The notes below the pieces were generated by a model, which saw nothing but the letters and a program-made list of their open reading frames with translations, was not told where the DNA came from and ran no database searches. The position numbers and the translations under genes are program-made. Of a DNA stretch of 64,000 nucleotides, positions 25,268 through 33,297 are shown one piece after another; positions within the stretch are counted from its first letter, which is position 1, and each line of letters starts with the position of its first letter. This DNA is from Cellulomonas telluris (lineage in GTDB: Bacteria > Actinomycetota > Actinomycetes > Actinomycetales > Cellulomonadaceae). The stretch is taken from contig NZ_QXFN01000005.1 of the NCBI RefSeq assembly GCF_004886325.1, positions 372,001 to 436,000 on the forward strand. Reading direction: 5' to 3'.

Positions 25268-26232
25268 CGCGGCGCCAGGACGTCCTCGACCGGCAGGAAC
25301 ACGTCCTCCAGGTAGCGGACGTTCGCGACCGCACGGTGCCCGACGTGCCGCGGGACGGCGCGGCCGAGCACGGCGTCGAGCACGAGCGAGGGCATGTCGA
25401 CCCCCGCCGCGATCGTCAGCGGCATCGCCCCGGGGAACCGGGGGTTCACCTCGAGCAGCGCCGGCACCCCGTCCGCGTCGCGCTTGAGCTGCACGTTCGC
25501 GACCGACGTCAGGCCGACGGCCCGGGCGATCGCGGAGGCGGTCGCGACGAGGTCCTGGTCGTGCAGCGTCACGCCCGCGACGGCGATGCCGGAGTCCACC
25601 CGCTTGCGCGCGCGCGGCACGGCGGCCACGACGTGGCCGTCCGGGGCGGCGAGCACGTCGACGGAGTACTCCTCGCCGGGCAGCAGCTCCTGCACCAGCA
25701 GGTCCTCCTCGGCGTGCACGGCGTCGAGCTCCGCGGCCGAGGCGACGGTGCGGACCCCGCGCGACCCCGCGCCGCGGCGCGGCTTGACGATCACCGGGAA
25801 CTGCCAGCCGTCCAGCGCCTGCGGCGTGCCCACGAGCTCGGTGCGCGGCACGCGGACCGTCCGCTCGCAGGCCCGCGCCAGCGCCAGCTTGTCCAGGCAC
25901 GTCTCGATCGTCCGCAGCGACGGCGACGCGAGCAGCGTGCCCGCCGCGGCCAGCTCGGCGCGCACGGCGGCGAGGCGGGGCAGCTCGACGTCGACGGTCG
26001 GGAACAGCACGTCCACGCGGTCCCGGCGGCAGATGTCCCGCACGACGTCGACGAAGTCGTCGGCGCGCCCCGCCGGCACCAGGCGCCGGCGGTCCGCCGG
26101 CACCAGGTACAGGGCGGAGGCCCAGTGGTCCATGTCGGCCGCGAGGACGTCCACGTCCCCGCGCCGCAGCAGGGAGCGGATGACGGCGACGCCCGCCGCA
26201 CCGCCCGCCCCCGTGACGAGCACCCGGGTCAT
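25264..26232 (-). CDS. ATP-grasp family carboxylate-amine ligase-like protein
   Basis: 322 aa. The N-terminal Rossmann-like domain (MTRVLVTGAGGAAGVAVIRSLL) precedes the ATP-grasp fold: FPVIVKPRRGAGSRGV (nucleotide and lysine), LLVQELLPGEEYSVDVLA, and the metal-binding VPALLEVNPRFPGAMPLT. This is the CarB/PylC-like subgroup, which activates carboxylates as acyl-phosphates for attack by an amine. It sits directly after the deacetylase fusion, whose product would carry a free amine. Both junctions are 4-bp overlaps. Confidence 0.9.
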   Translation of the reverse strand: MTRVLVTGAGGAAGVAVIRSLLRRGDVDVLAADMDHWASALYLVPADRRRLVPAGRADDFVDVVRDICRRDRVDVLFPTVDVELPRLAAVRAELAAAGTLLASPSLRTIETCLDKLALARACERTVRVPRTELVGTPQALDGWQFPVIVKPRRGAGSRGVRTVASAAELDAVHAEEDLLVQELLPGEEYSVDVLAAPDGHVVAAVPRARKRVDSGIAVAGVTLHDQDLVATASAIARAVGLTSVANVQLKRDADGVPALLEVNPRFPGAMPLTIAAGVDMPSLVLDAVLGRAVPRHVGHRAVANVRYLEDVFLPVEDVLAPR

Positions 26233-27296
26233 GCCACCACCCCTTCGTCGCGCTGCTGCACCCTCGCGGCCGGTGTCCCCGCCCCCTGGCTCCCGCCGAC
26301 CGCGGCCGCGGCGCGGACCGTCTCGAGCGGCTCGGCGTACGTCCCCGTGCCGAACCGGGACCAGTACCGGGCGGTGGCTCGGACCACGTCGGGCTCCATG
26401 TAGTCGCGGTGCGCCTGCGAGGTGAACGCGGCGAGCATCTCGAGCTTGGCGTCGACGAAGCCGTCGACCGGCACGAACCGGTCGGGGCGGAAGTCGACGG
26501 TGGCCGACGGGGACTGGAAGCACGCCAGCGACGGCACCCGCCGGGTGGCGACCACGACGGCCTCGTGCACCGCGCGGTGGTCCTGGTGCCGGTCGTGGCG
26601 CGAGTGCGTGTAGCAGACGGTGGGCTGCACGTCCGCGACCGTCTCCTCGACCACGCGGATCAGGCCGTCCGCGGACGCCATGCGCGTGTCCGGGAAGTCG
26701 TGCAGGAACAGCCGGGCACCGATGACGGCGGAGGCGGCCAGCGCCTCGCGTCGGCGCACGTCGGCGTCGCCGCCGACCGCGCCGCCGGACATCGTGAGGA
26801 CGACGACGGTGTCGCCGGCGGCCCGGTGGGACGCCAGCGTCGCCCCGATGCCGATCTCGACGTCGTCGGGGTGCGCGCCCACCGCGAGGACGACCGCCCC
26901 GGTCGTCGCGGTCGCGCGGCGCCGCCCCTCGGCCGCGAGCGCCGCCACGCGCTCGAGCAGCGTGCCGGCGGCGACCGGCTTCACGAGGAACTCGTCGGCG
27001 TCGCGGCGCAGCGCCTCGACGGCGTAGTCGACGCTCGCGAAGGCCGTCATGACCGCGACCGGGACGCCCGGGGCGCGCGAGCGCAGCTCCACGAGCAGCT
27101 CGAGCCCGCTCATGCCGGGCATCTGGATGTCGGTGACGACCGCGTCGAAGCGGTGCTGCGCGACCTGCTCCAGGGCCGACGCCGGGTCGTGCACGACCGT
27201 GACGGACATGCCGCCGCGGCGCGCCAGGACCGTGCGCACGTACTGCGCGGTGTCCACGTCGTCCTCGACGACGAGGACCTCGTACTGCTCGTCCAC
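26229..27296 (-). CDS. Response regulator receiver-PIG-L deacetylase fusion
   Basis: 355 aa. Residues 5-125 are a receiver domain: acidic pair E11/D12-D13, phospho-acceptor D56 in VVTDIQMPG, T84 in VAVMTAFA and K106 in EFLVKPVA. Residues about 134-355 are a PIG-L/LmbE zinc deacetylase: VGAHPDDVEIGIGATLA (AHPDD motif), VVVLTMSGG and YTHSRHDRHQDHRAVHEA (HxxH). Both halves keep their key residues. PIG-L enzymes remove acetyl groups from GlcNAc-type amino sugars (MshB, BshB). There is no DNA-binding domain, so phosphorylation probably controls the enzyme directly. GTG 27296 follows GGGGAGAG; the first gene of the operon. Confidence 0.92.
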   Translation of the reverse strand: MDEQYEVLVVEDDVDTAQYVRTVLARRGGMSVTVVHDPASALEQVAQHRFDAVVTDIQMPGMSGLELLVELRSRAPGVPVAVMTAFASVDYAVEALRRDADEFLVKPVAAGTLLERVAALAAEGRRRATATTGAVVLAVGAHPDDVEIGIGATLASHRAAGDTVVVLTMSGGAVGGDADVRRREALAASAVIGARLFLHDFPDTRMASADGLIRVVEETVADVQPTVCYTHSRHDRHQDHRAVHEAVVVATRRVPSLACFQSPSATVDFRPDRFVPVDGFVDAKLEMLAAFTSQAHRDYMEPDVVRATARYWSRFGTGTYAEPLETVRAAAAVGGSQGAGTPAARVQQRDEGVVA

Positions 27297-27324
27297 CGCT
27301 CTCCCCCCGGGACGTCCGACGGTC

Positions 27325-27330
27325 ACGCTA
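27325..27330 (-). promoter_or_regulatory. -10 element of the RR-PIG-L operon
   Basis: Minus-strand TAGCGT lies 28 nt upstream of GTG 27296, leaving space for a short leader with a Shine-Dalgarno sequence. No clear -35 is seen. Confidence 0.4.
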
Positions 27331-27448
27331 ACCCGCCGGATCGGGGTGCCGTGCACGCCGTCCGACGCGCTGGCCTGCGGGTTCGGGACGAACGGGGACA
27401 GGTCGGGCGCAAATGCACCCGCTGCACCGGCGGGTCGCCGCACGACGA

Positions 27449-27482
27449 CGCCCCGGTCGCCGCGGGGGCGGCGGCCGGGGCG
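27449..27482 (-). terminator. Hairpin after the DAACS symporter gene
   Basis: CGCCCCGG-T-CGCCGC pairs with GCGGCG-G-CCGGGGCG around a GGGG loop, 9 nt past the stop at 27492. Confidence 0.65.
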
Positions 27483-27491
27483 GCGTGCGCG

Positions 27492-28949
27492 TCAGGCCCG
27501 CAGGCTCGCGGAGGCCTCGCGCGCGGGGACGGTCGCGTCGGTCGCGTCCGCGTCGGCCTGCTCCTCGCGGGCCTGCTCGACCTCGTCGCGGAACAGGTCG
27601 TCGACCCGCGCCGACTCGTACCGCGCGACGTCGAGGATGCCCTCGCGCTTCGCGACGATCGTCGGCACGAGCGCCTGGCCGGCGACGTTCAGCGCGGTGC
27701 GGCCCATGTCGAGGATCGGGTCGATCGCGAGCAGCAGGCCGACGCCCGCGAGCGGCAGGCCCAGCGTCGACAGCGTCAGCGTGAGCATGACGACCGCGCC
27801 GGTGAGGCCGGCCGTCGCGGCCGAGCCGACGACGGACACGAACGCGATGAGCAGGTAGTCCGTGACGGACAAGTCCACGCCGAAGAGCTGCGCGACGAAG
27901 ATCGCCGAGATCGCCGGGTAGATCGAGGCGCAGCCGTCCATCTTGGTGGTGGCGGCCAGCGGCACGGCGAACGACGCGTACGGCGCGGGGACGCCGAGGT
28001 TGCGCTCGGTGACGCGCTGCGTCACGGGCAGCGTGCCGATGGACGAGCGGGACACGAACGCGAGCTGGATCGCCGGCCAGGCGCCGCGGAAGTACGCGCC
28101 GATCTTGAGACCGTTGGTGCGCAGCAGCACCGGGTAGACGACCAGCAGGACGATCGCGAGGCCGACGTAGATCGCGACGGCGAACGTCGCGAGCGGGGCC
28201 AGCAGGTCCCAGCCGTAGGTGGCGACGGCGCGGCCGATGAGGCCGAGCGTGCCGAGCGGCGCGAGGCGGATGACCCACCACAGCACCTTCTGCACGACCG
28301 CGAGCGCGGAGCGGCTGAACGCGAGGAACGGCTCGGCGGCCTTGCCGGTGCGCAGCGCGGCGATGCCGACGACCAGCGCGATGACGACGATCTGGAGCAC
28401 GTTGAAGTCGATCGACGTCTCGGCGGTGAAGCCGCCGTCGGCGCCCGGCTCGAGGCCGGTGTCGGCCCCCAGACCGAGGAAGTTGCCGGGGATCAGGCCG
28501 TTGAGGAAGTCCAGCCAGCTGCCGGTCGACGACGGCTCGGCGCCCTCCTCGGCGGACAGCGTGGTCCGCGAGCCCGGCTGGAACAGCAGGCCCAGGCCGA
28601 TGCCGACCACGACGGAGATGCCCGCGGTGATCGCGAACCACAGGAGGGTCTGCCAGGCCAGGCGCGCGGCGTTCGTCACCTGCCGCAGGTTCGCGATGGA
28701 CGCGACGATCGCGAGGAACACGAGCGGCGGGACGATCGCGCGCAGCAGCGTGACGAACGCGGAGCCGATCTCGCTCAGGGCGGCCGTCAGCCAGTTGGGG
28801 TCGCCCTCGGCGTTCACGGGCCCCATGCGCAGGGCGATCCAGCCGAGCAGGACGCCCAGGCCGAGGCCCAGGAGCACCTGCACGGTGAACGACGGCATGC
28901 GCAGCCGGCGCCTGGGGGGCGTGGTGGTGTCGGTCGTGGTGGAGGACAC
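27492..28949 (-). CDS. DAACS-family symporter, probably L-cystine (TcyP-like)
   Basis: 485 aa. About eight membrane helices and two re-entrant loops are visible. The substrate-site regions read AFVSRSSIGTLPVTQ, KMDGCASIYPAISAIFVAQ and IDPILDMGRTALNVAGQ. The last is close to TcyP (DMGRTALNVSG) rather than glutamate/C4-dicarboxylate carriers, which have D-M-x-RT-x-NV-TGD. Assignment to cystine uptake is inference from these motifs plus the upstream Cys-codon leader peptide. It ends in a Glu/Asp/Ala-rich cytosolic tail. GTG 28949 has a modest GAAAGG upstream. Confidence 0.85.
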   Translation of the reverse strand: MSSTTTDTTTPPRRRLRMPSFTVQVLLGLGLGVLLGWIALRMGPVNAEGDPNWLTAALSEIGSAFVTLLRAIVPPLVFLAIVASIANLRQVTNAARLAWQTLLWFAITAGISVVVGIGLGLLFQPGSRTTLSAEEGAEPSSTGSWLDFLNGLIPGNFLGLGADTGLEPGADGGFTAETSIDFNVLQIVVIALVVGIAALRTGKAAEPFLAFSRSALAVVQKVLWWVIRLAPLGTLGLIGRAVATYGWDLLAPLATFAVAIYVGLAIVLLVVYPVLLRTNGLKIGAYFRGAWPAIQLAFVSRSSIGTLPVTQRVTERNLGVPAPYASFAVPLAATTKMDGCASIYPAISAIFVAQLFGVDLSVTDYLLIAFVSVVGSAATAGLTGAVVMLTLTLSTLGLPLAGVGLLLAIDPILDMGRTALNVAGQALVPTIVAKREGILDVARYESARVDDLFRDEVEQAREEQADADATDATVPAREASASLRA

Positions 28950-29029
28950 GGGTGTCGGTGCCTTTCGCTGGGCGCACGGGGGCGCCGTCGGCGGTGCGTG
29001 CTGGTCTCGTCACGCGGGAGGAGCAGGAG

Positions 29030-29047
29030 GCGTCCGTCGTCGGACGC
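29030..29047 (-). promoter_or_regulatory. Second RNA hairpin in the symporter leader
   Basis: GCGTCCG pairs with CGGACGC around a 4-nt loop, between the leader-peptide hairpin and the symporter start. It could be an alternative structure in attenuation. Confidence 0.45.
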
Positions 29048-29051
29048 GGCG

Positions 29052-29071
29052 GTCCGGCCTCAGGGCCGGAC
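29052..29071 (-). promoter_or_regulatory. Terminator-like hairpin just after the leader peptide
   Basis: On the transcribed strand GTCCGGCC-CTGA-GGCCGGAC forms a perfect 8-bp stem with a tetraloop, 11 nt past the leader stop. Its position suits translation-coupled attenuation. Confidence 0.55.
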
Positions 29072-29082
29072 GGGCACGCGGC

Positions 29083-29166
29083 TCAGCGCGGGAGGGCGCG
29101 ACACAGCGCGCTGGCGACCCGGCGCAGGTCGACGGCGCGGCGCTCGGTCAGGTCCCACGTGCTCAC
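29083..29166 (-). CDS. 27-aa leader peptide with conserved VDLRRVASALC core
   Basis: The peptide starts VSTWDLTERRAVDLRRVA and continues SALCRALPR, then TGA. The VDL-x-R-x-x-SA-x-C core resembles short actinobacterial 'putative leader peptides' found upstream of sulfur-uptake genes (recalled, not searched). The single Cys uses TGT, rare in a genome that almost always uses TGC. GGGGGAG lies 9 nt before GTG 29166. It precedes the cystine-type symporter by 133 nt containing two hairpins, which points to Cys-dependent attenuation. Confidence 0.65.
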   Translation of the reverse strand: MSTWDLTERRAVDLRRVASALCRALPR

Positions 29167-29300
29167 GCGGTACGGCTCCCCCGGTCTCGTGCGGCGGCCG
29201 CGCGACGCGGCCGTGGGTGTCAACAGCGCGGTGCGCCGGTTTCATCCCGGACCCGGCCGGCAGGTGGGACGGGGCGGGCGGGACCGCGCAGGCGCTGGAC

Positions 29301-29306
29301 TACAGT
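29301..29306 (+). promoter_or_regulatory. -10 element of the heme oxygenase gene
   Basis: TACAGT lies 62 nt before GTG 29368, the best TAnnnT match in the gap. No obvious iron-regulator (DtxR/IdeR) palindrome was recognised. Confidence 0.35.
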
Positions 29307-29367
29307 CGCCCCACCCCGTCGGGCGAGGCGTCCCCCTCCTCGCCCCGCCCAGCACCCGAGGAGCACC

Positions 29368-30039
29368 GTGACCGTCACGGACGCCGCCCGCGCAGGCTCC
29401 GCCGGCCTGCCGCTGTCGGCCCGCCTGCGCAGCGGCACCCGCGCCGACCACGAGGCGGCGGAGACCGCGCCCTTCGTCGAGCGCCTCATGTCGGGCGCCC
29501 TGACGCGGGACGCCTACGTCGACCTCGCGGTGCAGCAGCACGCGGTCTACACCGCGCTGGAGGAGGTCGGCGACGCCCTGCGCGCGGCGACCCCCGCCGC
29601 GGCGTCGGTCGTCCTGGAGGAGCTGCGCCGCGTCCCGTCGATCGAGGACGACCTGGCGTTCCTCCTCGGCCCCGGCTGGGCCGCACGCGTCCGGGTCCTG
29701 CCCGCCACCGAGCGGTACGCCGCGCACCTGCGCGAGCGGTGCCGCACGCTCCCCCGCTGGGTCGCCCACGCCTACACGCGGTACCTCGGCGACCTGTCCG
29801 GCGGGCAGATCATCCACCGCATGATGCAGCGGCACTACGGCCTCGGCGAGGACGGCCTGTCCTTCTACCGGTTCGCCGCCGCGCCCAGGGTCAAGCCCTT
29901 CAAGGACGAGTACCGCGAGCGCCTCGACGCCCTCCCGCTCACCGAGGCGCAGCGCGACGAGGTCGTCGCCGAGGCGCAGCGCGCGTTCGCGCTCAACCGC
30001 GACGTGTTCGTCGACCTCGGGGCCGTCCACCTGACCTGA
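29368..30039 (+). CDS. Biliverdin-producing heme oxygenase
   Basis: 223 aa. The proximal haem ligand His is in RSGTRADHEAAETAPF and the distal helix reads YTRYLGDLSGGQIIHRMMQRHY, the heme oxygenase signature. FKDEYRERLDALPL and the C-terminal EAQRAFALNRDVF are typical of the HmuO family. It opens haem to biliverdin, CO and Fe2+, releasing iron. GAGGAG precedes GTG 29368. It appears monocistronic; no haem-uptake genes are nearby. Confidence 0.93.
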   Translation: MTVTDAARAGSAGLPLSARLRSGTRADHEAAETAPFVERLMSGALTRDAYVDLAVQQHAVYTALEEVGDALRAATPAAASVVLEELRRVPSIEDDLAFLLGPGWAARVRVLPATERYAAHLRERCRTLPRWVAHAYTRYLGDLSGGQIIHRMMQRHYGLGEDGLSFYRFAAAPRVKPFKDEYRERLDALPLTEAQRDEVVAEAQRAFALNRDVFVDLGAVHLT

Positions 30040-30125
30040 CGCCCCCGCCCGAGCTCGTCCTCGATGCTGAGCCCGCGCGGTCCGGCTCCACCCGTCGACG
30101 GTGCCGGGGCCCGTCCGGCCCGTGG

Positions 30126-30131
30126 CAGGGT
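30126..30131 (+). promoter_or_regulatory. Leaderless -10 element for the histidine kinase
   Basis: CAGGGT is followed by 7 nt and GTG 30139, preferred over the upstream in-frame ATG at 30064. Confidence 0.4.
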
Positions 30132-30138
30132 GGCCCGC

Positions 30139-31560
30139 GTGACCACCGCTCCCGCACCCGCGCCGCTCCCGGTCGCGCCGCCGGTCGCGGCCGGCCCGCC
30201 CGCGGGCGGCGTGCTGACCGAGCTGCAGGCGCGTCGCCTCGGACCGGTCCGACGCTTCTTCGTCCGGCACCCGGGTGCCATGGACGCGGTCGTCATCGTC
30301 GTCTACGTGCTCCCCGCCCTGCTGGTGGCGGTGGCGTCGGCGGACACCGTCATCCGGCGCGACGAGCTGAGCGAGGCACGGGTCGCCGTGCTCGTCGCGG
30401 TCCTGCTCGGCGGCTTCGTGCTCGGCGGCGTCGCCCTGGGCTGGCGCCGGCACCGGCCCGTCCTCGTCACGACGACCCTCGCGGTGCTGACGTCGCTCTC
30501 GCTCGCGCTCGTCGGCAGCCCCGGGGCGGTCGACATGGCCCTGATGTTCGCCATGTACGCCGTCGCGGCCAACCGCCCGCCCCGCGTCACGTGGACCACG
30601 TTCGGGGTCGCGATCCTGCTCGTGGGCGGGGCGACGATGGCCTGGCAGGACGACGAGACGACCGGGACGGTGGAGGTCGCGGCGCCCGTCCCGGCGGCCA
30701 CCGCCGGGACGGGCGAGGTGCCCGTGGAGGAGGTCGTGCCGCTCGGGCTGGACTCGATGGACTCGGTCGAGTCCCGGGTGGTCAGCGTCTCCATGGAGCT
30801 CGCGTTCCTGCTCGTGGCGACGTCGATCGGCACGAGCGTGCGCAACCGGCGCCTGCACGTCGCGGACCTCGTCGAGCGCACCAACGCCCTCGCCCGCGAC
30901 CGCGACCAGCAGGCGCAGATCGCCCGCGCGGCCGAGCGCACCCGCATCGCACGTGAGATGCACGACGTCGTCGCGCACAGCATCACCGTGATGATCGCGC
31001 TGTCCGACGGCGCGGGCGTGGCCCTGACCCGGGCGCCCGACGCGGCGCGCACCGCGCTGGACGAGCTGTCGTCCACCGGGCGCTCGGCGCTCGCGGAGAT
31101 GCGCCGCGTCCTGGGCGTGCTCGACGACGACGGGGCACCCCTGACCCCCCAGCCCGGCAGCCACGACCTGACGGCGCTCGTCGAGCGGTTCCGCACGGCG
31201 GGCCTGCCCGTCGACGCGCGGGGCCTCGACACCGTGCTGCCCGACCAGGCGACGCTGCAGATCGCGGTCCACCGCGTCGTCGCGGAGGCCCTCACCAACG
31301 CGCTCCGGCACGCACCGGGCACGCCCCGCGTGCAGCTGTGCCTGACCCGGACGGGCTCCGCCGTCGAGATCGAGGTGCTCGACGACGGTCCCCGCGGCCC
31401 CGTCCCCGATGCCGGGGGTGCCGGCCGCGGGCTCATCGGCATGCGTGAGCGGGCCGCCGTGCACGGCGGCACCGCCGAGGCCGGACCCCGACCGGAGGGC
31501 GGCTGGCGCGTGCGCGTCGTCCTGCCCACGACCACCACCACGACCACGGAGGACGCATGA
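30139..31560 (+). CDS. NarL-type (HisKA_3) sensor histidine kinase
   Basis: 473 aa. Pro/Ala-rich N-terminus, then about five membrane helices, a possible extracytoplasmic loop (QDDETTGTVEVAAPVPAATA), and a last helix before the kinase core. The phospho-His box is RTRIAREMHDVVAHSITVMIA and the ATP-binding part runs VVAEALTNALRHAPGTPRVQ, VLDDGPRG and GRGLIGMRERAAVHGG. The response regulator follows with a 4-bp ATGA overlap (31557-31560), so the two form a classic pair. The signal is unknown. Confidence 0.92.
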   Translation: MTTAPAPAPLPVAPPVAAGPPAGGVLTELQARRLGPVRRFFVRHPGAMDAVVIVVYVLPALLVAVASADTVIRRDELSEARVAVLVAVLLGGFVLGGVALGWRRHRPVLVTTTLAVLTSLSLALVGSPGAVDMALMFAMYAVAANRPPRVTWTTFGVAILLVGGATMAWQDDETTGTVEVAAPVPAATAGTGEVPVEEVVPLGLDSMDSVESRVVSVSMELAFLLVATSIGTSVRNRRLHVADLVERTNALARDRDQQAQIARAAERTRIAREMHDVVAHSITVMIALSDGAGVALTRAPDAARTALDELSSTGRSALAEMRRVLGVLDDDGAPLTPQPGSHDLTALVERFRTAGLPVDARGLDTVLPDQATLQIAVHRVVAEALTNALRHAPGTPRVQLCLTRTGSAVEIEVLDDGPRGPVPDAGGAGRGLIGMRERAAVHGGTAEAGPRPEGGWRVRVVLPTTTTTTTEDA

Positions 31561-32252
31561 CCCGGGTGCTGCTCGTCGACGACCAGGCGCTGCTGCGCAT
31601 GGGCTTCCGCCTGGTGCTCGACGCCGAGGACGACCTGGAGGTCGTCGGCGAGGCGGGCGACGGCCGCGCGGCCCTCGACCAGGTCGCCGCGCTGCGACCC
31701 GACGTCGTCCTCATGGACGTGCGGATGCCCGGCATGAACGGCATCGAGGCGACCGAGCGCCTCGTGGAGGCCCACCCGGGCGTCCGGGTGCTCATCCTCA
31801 CGACGTTCGACCTGGACGAGTACGCGTTCGCGGCGCTGCGCGTCGGTGCGAGCGGGTTCCTGCTCAAGGACGCGCGCCCCGCCGAGCTGGTCGGCGCCAT
31901 CCGGTCGGTGGCGTCCGGGGACGCGGTCGTCTCGCCGCGGGTGACCCGGCGGATGCTCGAGATGTTCTCGGGCCAGCTGCCCACGCCGGACGAGCAGGCC
32001 GGCGACGACGGCGTCCACCCGCGGCTGCGCGACCTGACGCCGCGCGAGCTCGAGGTGCTGCGGCACGTCGCCGAGGGCCTGTCGAACGGCGAGATCGCCG
32101 CGACGCTCTTCCTGTCGGAGGCGACCGTCAAGACGCACGTCGGCAACATCCTCGCCAAGCTGCGCGTGCGCGACCGCGTGCAGGCCGTGGTCCTCGCCTA
32201 CGAGACGGGCGTCGTGGGTGCGGGACGGCGGGCGGTCCGCCCCGGTCCGTGA
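31557..32252 (+). CDS. NarL/LuxR-type response regulator
   Basis: 231 aa. Receiver domain: VLLVDDQALLRMGF, D54 in VVLMDVRMPG, TTFDLDEYAF and LLKDARP. The C-terminal LuxR HTH is LTPRELEVLRHVAEGLSNGEIAATLFLSEATVKTHVGNILAKL. It is translationally coupled to the kinase. Targets are not evident; the downstream hydrolase begins 95 bp later with its own strong ribosome-binding site and could belong to the regulon. Confidence 0.94.
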   Translation: MTRVLLVDDQALLRMGFRLVLDAEDDLEVVGEAGDGRAALDQVAALRPDVVLMDVRMPGMNGIEATERLVEAHPGVRVLILTTFDLDEYAFAALRVGASGFLLKDARPAELVGAIRSVASGDAVVSPRVTRRMLEMFSGQLPTPDEQAGDDGVHPRLRDLTPRELEVLRHVAEGLSNGEIAATLFLSEATVKTHVGNILAKLRVRDRVQAVVLAYETGVVGAGRRAVRPGP

Positions 32253-32346
32253 GCCCGGCGGCGGCCCGATGAGTTCGGGGACGGCGGGTGGTCGGACGCA
32301 GGTGGATGCAGCACGCACCGCCTGACGCACCGACGGAGGAGCCACC

Positions 32347-33222
32347 ATGACCGAGACCGCCACGCACCTGACCCTCGACGTGCCGGGCGCCACGATCGCC
32401 TACGACGTGCGCGGCCCGCTCCCGACCACCGACGGCGAGCCCCCGCTCGTGCTCATCGGCCAGCCGATGGACGCGTCCGGGTTCGGCACCCTCGCCTCGC
32501 TGCTGCCGGACCGCACGGTCGTCACGTACGACCCGCGCGGCATCGGCCGCAGCACGCGGCACGACGGCAGCACGACGAACGACCCGCGGCAGCAGGCGGA
32601 GGACCTGCACGCGCTCGTGACCGCGCTCGGCGCGGGGCCGGTGGACCTGTTCGGCTCGAGCGGCGGGGCCGTGACCGCGCTGGCGTGGGTGACCGCGTAC
32701 CCGCAGGACGTCCGCACGCTGGTGGCGCACGAGCCGCCGCTGCTCGGGGTCCTGCCCGACGCCGACCGGGCCGCCGCGGCCACCGCGCGGGTCGACGCGG
32801 CCTACCAGGAGCACGGCTGGGGCGCCGGCATGGCCGCGTTCATCGCACTCACGTCGTGGCAGGGCGAGTTCCCCGAGGGCTTCCTCGCCGAGCTGCCCGA
32901 CCCCGCCCAGTTCGGCCTGCCCACCGAGGACGACGGCATGCGCACCGACCCCCTGCTGTCGGGAGCCTCGAAGCCCGTGACGGCCTACGAGCCGGACCTC
33001 GACGCGCTGCGCTCGTCGCCGACGCGCATCGTGCTGGCCGCGGGCGAGGAGAGCGAGGGCATCCTCACGTGGCGCTCGACGCACGCCCTCGCCGAGCGGC
33101 TCGGCACCCAGGTCGCGATCTTCCCCAGCGGGCACGGCGGGTTCCTCGGGCCCGAGTTCGGCATGCCGGGCAAGCCGGAGGCCTTCGCGGAGCGGCTGCG
33201 CGAGGTGCTCGCCGGGGCCTGA
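32347..33222 (+). CDS. Alpha/beta-fold hydrolase
   Basis: 291 aa. VVTYDPRGIGRSTR follows the oxyanion strand, the nucleophile elbow is LFGSSGGAVTALAW (Ser about residue 107), and the His lies in IFPSGHGGFLG. The acid probably lies in LAAGEESEG, which is less canonical than the Asp seen in most relatives. It opens with HLTLDVPGATIAYDVRG. GGAGGAG 5 nt before the ATG is among the best ribosome-binding sites here. Substrate unknown; actinobacterial relatives act on esters or epoxides. Confidence 0.9.
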   Translation: MTETATHLTLDVPGATIAYDVRGPLPTTDGEPPLVLIGQPMDASGFGTLASLLPDRTVVTYDPRGIGRSTRHDGSTTNDPRQQAEDLHALVTALGAGPVDLFGSSGGAVTALAWVTAYPQDVRTLVAHEPPLLGVLPDADRAAAATARVDAAYQEHGWGAGMAAFIALTSWQGEFPEGFLAELPDPAQFGLPTEDDGMRTDPLLSGASKPVTAYEPDLDALRSSPTRIVLAAGEESEGILTWRSTHALAERLGTQVAIFPSGHGGFLGPEFGMPGKPEAFAERLREVLAGA

Positions 33223-33230
33223 GACCCGGT

Positions 33231-33263
33231 GCGGCGCCGGCCGTGGAGGGCGGCCGGCGCCGC
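33231..33263. terminator. Bidirectional hairpin terminator
   Basis: GCGGCGCCGGCC (33231-33242) pairs perfectly with GGCCGGCGCCGC (33252-33263) over a 9-nt loop. It lies between the convergent hydrolase and FBP-domain gene. Confidence 0.75.
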
Positions 33264-33297
33264 GCCGCCCGCTCGGGCGAGGGCTGGGCGCGGGACC

